Of a stretch of 64,000 nt of DNA, positions 11,755-23,500 are shown one piece after another. Made by a program: the position numbers and the translations under genes. Every line of letters starts with the position of its first letter. Position 1 is the stretch's first letter. The stretch is from the NCBI GenBank assembly GCA_037974965.1, contig JBBPFI010000004.1:620001-684000 (forward strand). The letters run 5' to 3'. This DNA is from Dacryopinax spathularia (lineage: Eukaryota; Basidiomycota; Dacrymycetes; Dacrymycetales; Dacrymycetaceae). A model generated the notes under the pieces. It saw only the letters and a list, made by a program, of their open reading frames with translations, did not search any database and was not told the origin of the DNA.

Positions 11755-13613
11755 ATGTCCATCAGCATAGAGATCCAGCCGACCGCCGACTGCGTCGCCA
11801 TGGTCGGCGATATCACCACCTTCACATCCTATTCCCTCTCCGGGAACGTCCTTGTCAAATTCGAGAAATCGCTCGTCCGCTCGCTCCTGCCGACGACCCA
11901 GCCGCTATACTATACGGTCGCTTCGCTCGATATCTACTTCGAGGGCCACGTAAGTCCTTCTGCCCCATCTGATTGTCAGTTCTGACTGATGCGTTGGACG
12001 TGCAGCAAGACGTACTCGACCGCTCTGGCGCCCTGGCCTCAACCGCCATCTGCAGGATCCACAAGCCCCTCATCCCCTCCGGCTCGCTCCCCGTCGTCCT
12101 CTCGCCCATAGTACACACCATCGGCATCCCATTCGAGCTCTCCATCCCTTCCTGGCTCCCGCCAACCTGGATGGGCTCGGACGGCCTCACATCTTACTCT
12201 TTGTTCTGCAAGGCTAAGGTGGTGCCGCATCACGCACCGGGAGAGTTCTTGACGCCCTATAAACCGAGCTCGGTCGAACTGGGCAATATCTACCCGCTGG
12301 CGGACGAATCGAGGTCTCTCAAGCGGGCCAAGAGTCTCTGGTGCTTGAGTCGTCCTTCCTCCGCGCCGGCAAAGCCCTCCTCAAAGCAAGTGGAGGCCAA
12401 ACCAGTCAGCATAGCCGTAGGCCGGTTCCGCACCCCTCCTCCGACGACGACGTACCACTTCCCCGCGGTGGAGGGCAGGTCCCTCTTCCCGCATACATAT
12501 TACATTCTGGAGCCGAAGTTGCGCACTTCGCCGGAGTCGCTTGCGGATGAGATGCAGGTCAGGCTGTTTAATAGCATTGTGCTGCATGTTGGTGTGCCGA
12601 GCTTTGTCGGCGTGCAGGAGACTAAGGTGCCTGTGTATTGTGCTATTAAGTCGAATATGGAGAAGGAGTTGCTAGAGCGGACGGAGTTCGAGGTTGTTAA
12701 GGTGTCGTTCAACATCCAGCAGGTCGAGGCGTACCAGTGAGTGCTCTCTGTCTTCCGGTTGGGTGCGGCGTACTGACAGATCTCCAGGACCCCCATCGAT
12801 CTGGAATACGAAGCCAACCACCCGCTGCCGCCCGCCGAAGAGCAGCCTCCCCGTAAACCCCTCATGGCGCAGAACATCTTCACCTCCCTCGGCGCCTGTG
12901 GCCTGCTCGCCAAGTCCGTCCGCGACTCCAAGTGGGAGCGCCATAACGAGTTGTCCAAACACGACGTAACCCATAGCTTCGACCATCCGCTGGCAGCGGG
13001 GCACTGTAAGACCCGCCTGGAGATCCCGCTCGTTCAGGAAGAGAAGGGCAAGGAGCCCGTCACTATCTGGCCGGATATGGAATCGCCTTACTGCAAACTG
13101 CACCACTGCATTTACATGTCCATCGACTGTCGGTACGTCGACGAGGCCGGAGAAGTGCATACGGAGAACATGGCCGGTGTCGTCCCTCTGCGCTTTACGG
13201 CCGTCGCGCTCGATCGGAGCAGCTCTCCCAGCTCCCCAAGCTTCATGGTCCAGAGCATGGACTGCCCGAAACCGAAAGTGTCCAAGCAGGGCTCCACGAC
13301 GAATAATACCCTCCCGCCCGTTCCGGCCTATGCCCAGATCTTCGACGAGAACGGCGAGATCCGGATGGTCGACCCACTGCCGAAATACGAACCCAAGCGG
13401 TCCAACAGCGGTCGGTCTGGCAGCACTCGGTCGACTAGCACGCGCTCTACGGGAAGCGGGTCGACAAGCAGCTGGTCCTCGACCGCGTCAAGTGAACTTG
13501 ATCTTGATGAGACGCCCGCGAGCTCATATGCTCGCAGTGTGCGAACTTGCCGGACTGCGTCGTCGGTACGCTCCCAGCCCAAGCGGCATCAGCCTATGGC
13601 TATCGCTTTCTGA
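11755..13613 (+). CDS. Arrestin-like protein (basidiomycete family)
   Basis: Three exons (11755-11949, 12006-12736, 12788-13613) join in frame as EGH|QDVLDR and VEAY|QTPIDLEYE. The N-terminal half is rich in beta strands (SGNVLVKFEKSL, VASLDIYFEGH, AICRIHKPLIPSG, FELSIPSWLPP) with the alternation expected of arrestin-N sandwich folds. The C-terminal half continues with VSFNIQQVEAY and KTRLEIPLV. The tail is Ser/Arg/Thr-rich and has an LPKY motif (DPLPKYEP, near 13,372-13,395), similar to the PPxY/LPxY ligands by which fungal alpha-arrestins recruit the Rsp5 ubiquitin ligase. A role as a ubiquitin-ligase adaptor is inferred. The family assignment rests on pattern, not on a search. Confidence 0.55.
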
Positions 13614-14339
13614 TTGCCACTGCTTCTCTCTCCTTCCTTTCTTCGGGTTTATCGTTGCATTTCCCTCCCGCGCGCCAAACGTCACTGTATCGATCATCTT
13701 CGTCGTTCCTTCATTGTACCCATACACCCTGCATTTCTCCTCTGGGAATCTTTTGTTGTTCATCAAGGGCCCTCCAACTTCGTCACCCTCGCTTGCATTC
13801 TGTTTTCCACCATCGTCTCCGCATCTCATCTCATCTCATCTCCTATCGAATACCCCGCTCAACTTCGTGTATCTTCCGTCATTGAACCGATGCTGACTGG
13901 TATAGCGTCTCACAATAGTAACATGTTTAGATAGCACTTGGAAATAGTATTCGCATCATCAGTATCCAGCGTCTATCCGGGAATGTGGCAGCCAATCAGA
14001 ATGCGAAGCCCCGCAAAACCCTGAGGCGCATCGCCCCACGGGCGATCGTGGCGTCAGGGGCCCGCAAAGGAATCCGCATTGCCGAAAATAGACGCTCAGG
14101 GCGGTATGGGCCAGGCACCGCACACCGCACCACCGCACCGCACAAAGGGATCATCCCACACTCGTTACAGCTTGGCCCGTACAAAGGGTCGCAGGCGCTG
14201 CCCATTAGGCGCTTCAAGTCAAGGCGGGTCGAGCAGCATACAGAGCCTGTTCTGCACCTTGCTTGTCTACCGGCATCTTGCTTTCTACAGGCTGTCTTGC
14301 TGGAGTTAGTCTTCTGATAACGACTGGCGACTGGCGTGC
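13614..14339. other. Intergenic, no gene recognised
   Basis: 3' UTR of the arrestin-like gene and promoter of the secreted gene. It contains a short CATCT tandem run around 13,820-13,850. No coding exon was recognised. Confidence 0.4.
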
Positions 14340-15869
14340 ATGATGCGTTTCTCCATCGCCGCTCTGTTGTTAGCTTTGCCAGCGTGTGCGTACTATCACT
14401 AATGATTGTCTACATATGTCTCATGCGTTGACGCCAGTCGTGAGCGCTATACCGGTTTCTCGCTACGATGCTCGGTTCGCCGCCCTCAGCGTGAGGCACG
14501 CTCGAGTTGCACAGCGAGGGGCAAACCCTCTGGTCGAGCGTGGAGACTTGGCGCTGCGGCAGAACACATGTTCGACGCAGTGTTCCAGCAGCGCCGATAC
14601 TTCGGGCGTCAATGCTCTCGATGTGAGTTGGTCTAGAAGGTCTGTTGTGAAGGAATGCTGATGGCCTTCCAGCGATGCGCAAGTAATGACGCTGTTTGTG
14701 TCTGCAATGCGCTGGAGAGTCTGAGCAATACGTGCTTGTCGTGTGTCATGCCTGCGATCGGCCTGTCTTGTGAGCCGCTCTTGCATTCCCCATAACGCCT
14801 GAGCTGATTGATGGGCAGCGTCGGAATTCAACCAGCTGTGCGGAAGCGCAGGCACGACCAACCAATGCGATTCCCAGTGCTCGGACGCTACCGACGTCTC
14901 AGCGAACCAAGCGGCAGGGGTGCGCATCTCCCAGTTTTCCTTCCAGATACGTGTCCTGATGCCCTCTTCCCTGTAGGAATGCCCCACATCGTCCCTGACC
15001 GATCCCTGCGTTTGCGCCGCCCTGGGCGAAATGACGACCAACTGCCGAAACTGCCTGCTTCAAGTTTCTGGGATCTCCAGCTCGGACTATACCCAAGCCT
15101 GCAGCGCCACGAGCTCGACTGGAGGCGGGTTTGGCACGGCTACGAGCTCGGCTGCTGGTAGTACGGCAACTGGCGGGTCGGGCGCAAGCTGCAACGCAAG
15201 CTGCAGCAGCACCTCGGACCAGTCGGCGCTTAGCGCCGGCGAGGCCTGCGGCCAGCTGGATACCGTGTGCCAGTGTAACGCACTTGCGAAGCTCAGCAGC
15301 GGATGTCTTACTTGCTTCCTAAGCTCCTCTGGCATCTCGAGTGAGCAACCTTGTCCTTCCTTGTTTGCACTGCTGAATGGTCGCGTCTAGACTCACAGTA
15401 CCAGTCCGAGTGCTCCGTGGTATCGCGTAGCTTTACTGGGGCTGGCGCAACATCCACCACTTCGTCCGCAGCACAACCAACCTCGAGCAGCGGCAGCAGC
15501 AGCGGAGGCGGCTTCACCGTCCCGTCCTGCAACTCGTCCTGCGGTTCTTCTGGCGATCAAACCGCCATCTCTCAGGGTAACGCTTGCGGGCCGACCGACG
15601 TCAACTGTGCTTGCAAGGCCTTCAATGCGATGGACGTGCCTTGTCGCGCTTGTATACTCAGCTCGAACGGCCTTACGCAGCAAGACCTTAACTCACAGTG
15701 CGCCGCCGCGTCCAGCCAGGCATCCGCATCTTCCACAGCCGGACCGAGTGGGAGCAACCTCCCCAACACAGGCGGTGGGACCCAGAGTGGAGACGTGTCC
15801 ATCCATGCTGGTGCTGGAGTGATAGGCAGCTTCATGGCCGTCGCGCTCGGGGCTATGATTTTCGTTTGA
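14340..15869 (+). CDS. Secreted GPI-anchored protein with four tandem 8-cysteine (CFEM-like) modules
   Basis: At least six exons. The first (14340-14385) encodes a signal peptide, MMRFSIAALLLALPA, completed at 14438. An Arg-rich stretch follows, then four modules of about 75 residues with the spacing C-x3-C, C, C-x-C, C-x2-C, C. Examples are CSTQC with CVCNALESLSNTCLSC, CNASC with CQCNALAKLSSGCLTC, and CNSSC with CACKAF and CRAC. The modules are separated by Ser/Thr/Gly-rich linkers. The C-terminus has a spacer and a hydrophobic tail (GVIGSFMAVALGAMIFV), typical of a GPI attachment signal. Eight-cysteine modules on GPI proteins resemble CFEM domains, but I do not see the diagnostic CFEM spacing throughout. 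A cell-surface structural or ligand-binding role is inferred. It converges with Elf1. Confidence 0.7.
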
Positions 15870-16101
15870 GGGCTTTTTCATATGTTCTACAGTCGATACC
15901 CTAGGGGATGTGTATGTTCGCACAGCGCGAATGGATGGGGGACAAAGCGTTAGTTACACATAAGTCATTGCATTTCCATGCAGATACAACATCAGGCCGG
16001 ATAATATTGCGTCAACCCGTGATGGCTAGAAGTACATAGTGGTGGTAGTGAGCAAGAAGAGAATCCGTAAGGAAGTGAAGGGATGAGTGCGCAGAGGGAC
16101 G

Positions 16102-16572
16102 TTATTCATCATAGTCGTCTTCATCGCCTATAGGTGTGGGCTCCCTTCGCTCGTCCTCGTCTGCGTCAACCTCTTCCTGCGGTGCGGCTGGTCGCTGTTT
16201 TCGTACAGGCTGACGTTTCTCCTGCGCCTTCTCAGAGGCATCGATCCACTCGGAGTACACATCAATAGGTTCAGAAAGGTCTACAGCCTGTCAGCAAGCG
16301 GAGCATGTCGAAGAACAAGCGAGGCGTACAGTTGACGGTGCACGAAAACCGCTGCCCACAGACTTTACAGTGTAGCTGACCCAGCCCCTCCGTCTTGTCA
16401 AGCTTGCAAACCACCGATTCGTTATGATTACAGAAGAGGCATTGGAAGGTCGTTTCTGGCATCTCGATCAACGGGGTGCACTCATCTTCTAGTAATGACG
16501 CGACTCACCTAATGGTTTTAGCTTGACTCGGCCTGCACCGGGCTTGCGAGACGACTTCTTTCGTTTGCCCAT
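16102..16572 (-). CDS. ELF1: Transcription elongation factor Elf1 (ELOF1)
   Basis: Three exons. The first encodes the basic N-terminus [20 protein letters not shown], which contacts nucleic acid and RNA polymerase II in the family. The second (from 16455) carries the four-cysteine zinc ribbon, [14 protein letters not shown] ... [10 protein letters not shown]. The third gives [17 protein letters not shown] followed by an acidic tail ending DEDDYDE. All core residues match the conserved eukaryotic ELOF1 family, which travels with elongating Pol II and assists transcription through nucleosomes and DNA lesions. The gene is divergent from RPT3 with only 204 bp between the start codons, so a shared bidirectional promoter is likely. 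Confidence 0.95.
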
Positions 16573-16776
16573 GGTGGTTTTGGTGAGAGTGTGTAATGCG
16601 ACTAGCTCGTCGGCCTCAACGCGCTCAGCGCCAACCAACTTCACAAGAAAGTGGACGGAAGCAGTTTGGGGAACGACGATGGCGGAGGCAGGCGAGGACG
16701 CGTCACTTCACGCTGGTTCACCCCTTGCTCAGGCGACTTCATTCCTTAACGGCATATACCTTCAGTGACGGACAAG
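16573..16776. promoter_or_regulatory. Shared divergent promoter of ELF1 and RPT3
   Basis: The start codons of the two genes are 204 bp apart on opposite strands, so the control sequences of both must lie here or within the genes. I see no TATA box, and no copy of the yeast proteasome-associated control element that I recognise. Confidence 0.6.
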
Positions 16777-18407
<1,631 letters not shown>

Positions 18408-19013
18408 ACGTGCCTGTCGTTGTAACTATACATATCCTGCCATATATCATCATTGCAACAACCAATTCGACCGAACCGGCCTGAGCGCGCGTGACTGGCA
18501 GCTCCCTCTTCACTTTAGTGCAAGTCCGCTACACCCACGGACAGGTGCTCATTTATGGGAGCAAGAAGGACTCAGGCTGTTTCGACAGTCCTCCTGCATT
18601 TTGCCTCCACGTCTGGCACTTCGGTGTGGCCAAAGACGTCTGTGGTTCACACGCAGGAGACATCCTTAGAGTAAGTGATAGTCAAGTGAGTGATCTAATA
18701 ACAGTTCTATCCTCCCTGCTCTCGTTCGCTCTTGTGCCCTCTCTTCTTTTCTCAGTCTCCTCCCCTCCAATGCTCCCTAACACTCTGGACGGCGCTCTTA
18801 CACCCACGCGCCGCCCTCATTTCATGGGCAAGCAAGAGCGAACCACGGGCATCCAATAGATCCGGACTGCCACGCCTGTTACTCACCACGGCTCCAGCAT
18901 AATGGAGGCCGTCGGTCCATTATGCAGGTAACAGTCCCATCCACCATAAGATTGTTTTTCTAGTCTACAGTGGTCACCCAAGCATGCTCCGAATAATGAT
19001 GCTCGTTTCCCGC
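18408..19013. other. Intergenic between convergent RPT3 and P5C reductase genes
   Basis: Holds the 3' UTRs of both genes. Open frames here have no recognisable product. Confidence 0.4.
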
Positions 19014-20146
19014 TCAATGTTTGCGTCCCGATGATGGCTTTTTGTGGGGTTGACCAAGCTCGCTAGCGCGTTCTGTTGCAACTTGGATTGCGCGGGCGAT
19101 TGTTGACCGGACACGGCCATCCTCCAGTGTAAGAACACCCGCAATGGTGCAACCACCTGGGGTTGTGACGGTGTCCTTGATGGCAGCGGGATGGGCGCCA
19201 GACTGCAGTGTCATGCGAGCAGCTCCTTGTAATGCTGCAGCAAACGTCAGATACACGCCTGGGAAGAACAGACGGTAGACGCACTTTGTGCAGCCAGCTC
19301 AAGAGCTTCTGCTCGCGGCAAACCCATCATCACGCCTCCATCTGCCAGTGCCTCCAAGAAGATACAAGCAAAAGCCGGCCCCGACCCACTCAACGCCGTA
19401 CAAGCATCAAAATGCTTCTCATCCAAGAACCTCGCTCTCCCAATAGACGAGAATATACTCGTGCAGATTTCCTTGTCCCGTGCCAGCACCGACAGCGGAG
19501 TATGCAGCTCCGCGTCCGGGGATGAGAGGACCGTCATCCCTTCACGGATCTTGCAGGGCGTGTTGGGCATTGCGCGGATTAGCCGGGTGGACGCGGGGAC
19601 CCAGTCGCGCATTTGGCTGATGGTCACACCGGCGAGGATGCTAATGAGCAGCTTGCCCTCGAGGGCTTCGGCCATGCCGTGCGCGGTGAGGATGCCTTCT
19701 GCTTGGTGGGGCTTCGAGCTATCACCATCCCTTCAGCTTGTGTCCACTATTCCAGAGCTATGCGTGCTTACCAGAGAACGATGACATCTGATTGAGCGGC
19801 GGACTCTACGTTATGCCCCGCGACGAACTGGATCGTCGGCCCCATTCCTCCAAGCGAATCGAACGTCCTCTTGAGCTTGCGCGCGCTATCCTCCCTGCTC
19901 ACACAGGCAATGAATTTTGACGGAAGTGACTCGTCCGGAACTGTCGCGAGAGTTGGGACGGGAGTGGACATGCCGGACGGCGAGGAGCTGGTGCCATTCG
20001 GGAAGGGGGAAGGGGGAGATTTGAGAACGTCCACGACGCCGGAGAGAATGGCGACGCCCATCGTGCCGCAGCCTGGACTCAGATCAGCATTTGTAGCACT
20101 ATAGGCAAGTTATAGACCGACCAATAACGCAAAGTGTGTAACCCAT
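19014..20146 (-). CDS. PRO3: Pyrroline-5-carboxylate reductase
   Basis: Minus-strand gene of at least four exons: 20146-20122, 20072-19772, an exon ending near 19,300, and a last exon to 19014. MGYTLCVIG joins CGTMGVAILSG to make the N-terminal Rossmann nucleotide-binding loop. The middle has SKPHQAEGIL, ISILAGVTISQM and RAMPNTPCKIREGMTV. The C-terminal dimerisation domain has the signatures ALSGSGPAFACIFLEALADGG and TPGGCTIAGVLTLEDG. It reduces pyrroline-5-carboxylate to proline with NAD(P)H, the last step of proline synthesis. An extra Pro/Ser-rich insert (PPSPFPNGTSSSPSGMSTP) follows the Rossmann loop, which is unusual for the family. Its promoter now abuts the inserted Helitron. Confidence 0.95.
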
Positions 20147-20450
20147 TTTCGTGATTGTTGATGATGAAGAAACTGTGCAAGAAGTCCGGATCCCTGGGCA
20201 ACGTAGTTGACCAGGTTTCTTTACCGGGGGGGGACCTCCACTTTTCCCTGCAAACGAGGTTGTTGCCTTTTATGGATCGTTAGTCAGCGGTGCTGCGTAA
20301 ACGAGCGGACACAGTACGGACGCAGATTACAGAATAGAGAACAGTGGTTCGCAGTCTACACATTCCAGTGAGACGTCTTGCTCACAAGTGTGCACAGTTC
20401 TACATGCGGTGGCTGGCAATGATGTCTTTCCCTTGCCAGCCGTCTTCGTT
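20147..20450. other. P5C reductase promoter and candidate left end of the Helitron
   Basis: No gene is seen. The left Helitron terminus must lie between the P5C reductase start (20146) and the first palindrome copy (20451). A canonical TC terminus cannot be picked with confidence. A run of eight Gs is at about 20,227-20,234. A one-mismatch relative of the palindrome (CTGTGCAAG) occurs at about 20,173. Confidence 0.4.
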
Positions 20451-20572
20451 CTTGCGCAAGACTTTCACTTCTTTCCCATGCGTTCTTCAGTCGTTCAGTT
20501 TGGTGTCTCGCGTCTGGTCTTGCGCAGGTGAATATAATCAGGTGCGTACAGGCGGTCTCTGTAACACAACAA

Positions 20573-23500
20573 ATGGACGCTCACCTTGTAGTAGGTGGGG
20601 GACACATCCGGATCGGCTCAACTTTGGTACCCGACTCCGTCTTGAATACTGGTTACGAGTTCCAAGCCATCAACCCGCGCGATGTTTTGCCGTCACCGGA
20701 CTTACTTTTGCTTCATGCCGACCTGGTACACTTGATGCCATTGTATGGTCATTTCACCGTCGACGCCCTGCGCAAGGTCTCCCTCGCTGTTGGTTTGACC
20801 CATCCTTTGCCTTCTCGGCGTGCCGATCTGTGGGCGAACCTTGCCGTCCACGCCCGTGCATCTGCAGGAACGGAGTTTTCCTGGCTTTTTCGCAGGCGAC
20901 CTGATCGACGGTCCCATGGCTTCAACGCTCGCCCGGCCTTCTCTGTGTCTTCCCCATCGAAGCGACCATCGGCTTCGAGCGTCCCGCGAGCCAAACGAAC
21001 AAGACCGTTACCTGCGCAGGAAGCATCACCTGATCCAATCACCCTGCAGTACCCTCCCAGTTTCGAAGATGCTGAATTTCCTCCCCCGATCAACCACAAC
21101 CTGATTCAAGAGATCATCCATGAATATACCGAATCGGTTCAGGACGAGTTCTTGCGCATGGATCCGTGCGGCTGTTGTGCAGAGGCCTTCCCTCGCACGT
21201 TGTTGCGGCAAGTGGATGTCGAAGATGTGGATTTTCGGATACTGCGCAACAAGTTCATTCCTTATGACCTACATCCTCTTTCATACGACTTCGACCTCTA
21301 CCATCAAGCTTTTCTCGACGCAAACGCCCTTTCACATCCATTTGACTTTACTGGGCACATTGACCTATGCTCTACGTGCTCTAAAGGTCTTGCGCAGGGA
21401 GACATGCCTCTTCTGGCCCTTGCTAATGGGTTCTACTACGCCCATGAACGATTGCCGCCTGCAGTGGAGCACGCTTTTCGGAATGCAACTTTCGTTGATC
21501 GCCGATTGGTTGCGCGATGTTCCGCCAGCAAGATTTGCTTTCGTTATTACGATAATCCTGAAAGTCGTCTATATCGACGAGGTTATTATGGAATGCAACG
21601 CTATTCAAGAGGGAACGTGCTCATTCTTGCGCAAGACACTGCCATGCTCAACAACGTGTTGCCGCCTCCTCCGGATGACGTCAAGCAGTGTTTCGTAGCC
21701 GTCTTCGCTGGTGCCGAGCCACCTACTCCGGATATGCTTCGTCGAGTTGGACCTGTGAAGGCGAATGCGCTAATTGTCCGCACCATCATCGACTTTCTTT
21801 TGCAGCACAATAAGGCCTACACTTGTACGACCATCGATTTCCCATCTCCAGCATCCTTTTCGCACGACAATTTTCAGCAGTTATTCCCTCTTGCGCAAGA
21901 CTCGTCCCCTCTTCTATTTCCCCATGTTCATGTGGGCCACTTTCCATCCGAGGCAGCTCAGTCTGCTGTCGAGTCAGATGTGGCCGGCAGGAACATGTTG
22001 GACGATGCTGGTGGGGTGGTGGATGACTTCTTCCTCGAAGCATCCGGTTTCACGGCAACAAACCCAAGTGCTGCGTCATATCAAGCAATGAAAGCTGATG
22101 CTCTTGCGCATGTACTGGATCGAAGGGGCTCGTTTTTGGTATCAAGAGCTGGCAGTCGTCCCATACACGACATTAAAAACGAGTTTACCCTTACCTGGAT
22201 GTTTCCACACTTGGATCCCTTCGGTTTAGGCGGGTTCGATGATCCTCGACGGACCCATAAGGTTCCCATGCGAACTCAGTTGACGCATCTGTTACGACTG
22301 GCCGACCGTCGCTTTCAACAAGATTCTACGTTCGCCTTCGTGTTTCACAGTATACTCCAAAAACGGCAATCTCTACGTCAGGTTCGTTTTCGAATTCCGG
22401 AAGGAAGGCACCAGGCTATCGTAGAAAGGTTACAGTCATTGGACCCCGACACATTTTCTCGCCTCGCAAATCGCTTGCAGAAGGACAACTGGGCGAAGGC
22501 AAAGTCTGAAGAAGAGGAGCTCGCACTTCGGGTCTTGCGCAAGGTGCAGATGCTCCGCCGGGATGTCCCTGGAAGCGATGCATACAAACGCATGTGCCGC
22601 AATCAAATGCGTTCCACCATGTATTTCGACGGATCAGTCGCCTTGTTTGGCACAATCACTTTCAGCGACGTTGACGGTTTCCTCTGTCAATACGCCATCA
22701 ATGGATATGAGAACGGGGAAGTCCTGCGCAAGGGATCGACTAAAGACTCTCGATTTGCACGCGCAATGAAGGTCGCGCACAACCCTGCCATCGCTGCCAG
22801 AGTCTTCCATGAGACCATGGTCCGATTTCGGGATATAATTCTTCGTGTTAACAAGGGGCCTGGACTGTTTGGGGAGTGCAAAGGCTGGTATGGAATGGTG
22901 GAGGCACAGGGGAGGGGCACGCTGCACTGTCACATGCTCATTTGGCTTGCCGGTAACCCAAGTCCAGACGACTTGCGCAAGAGATTGGCTTCAGAAGCAG
23001 ACTTCCAGGCCCGCATGTTCGAATGGCTTGAGCATATCATTAAGACTGAGCTACCTGGTCAAACCGAAGTACTGGTTGAACCGGATGGCCCTCTCCCTAT
23101 GCCCCGCTTGCGCAAGGACGAGATCGACCCTCGCACAGAGGCAGGTCCTGATCTTCGGAAGTTCGGTGCAGACTGGCGTCAACCATTTGATGAGCACGTC
23201 AAGAGCCTTGTCGAGCAGAACAATTGGCATGAACATCGAGAAACGTGCTGGATACACTTGCGCAAGAATGAAGAACGCAAAGATAGTAATTGTCGCATGC
23301 GGATTGACGGTAGCACACGAGCGAAGACCGAGCTCGACGCGGAGACTGGATCCATCCTCCTACGCCGCCTTCACCCACGAATCAACGAATACAACGATGT
23401 TATGATGTTCTTGTTGAAAGGCAACATGGATCTTCAGTACATCGGATCAGGCGAAGCCTCCAAGGCAGCAATGTACTACATTACGGATTATATCACCAAG

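Noticed and set aside
14438-15869. Formal naming as a CFEM protein
   Set aside because: The eight-cysteine count fits, but the spacing between the third and fifth cysteines and the lack of the usual Asp before CxC in some modules leave the family uncertain without a profile search.
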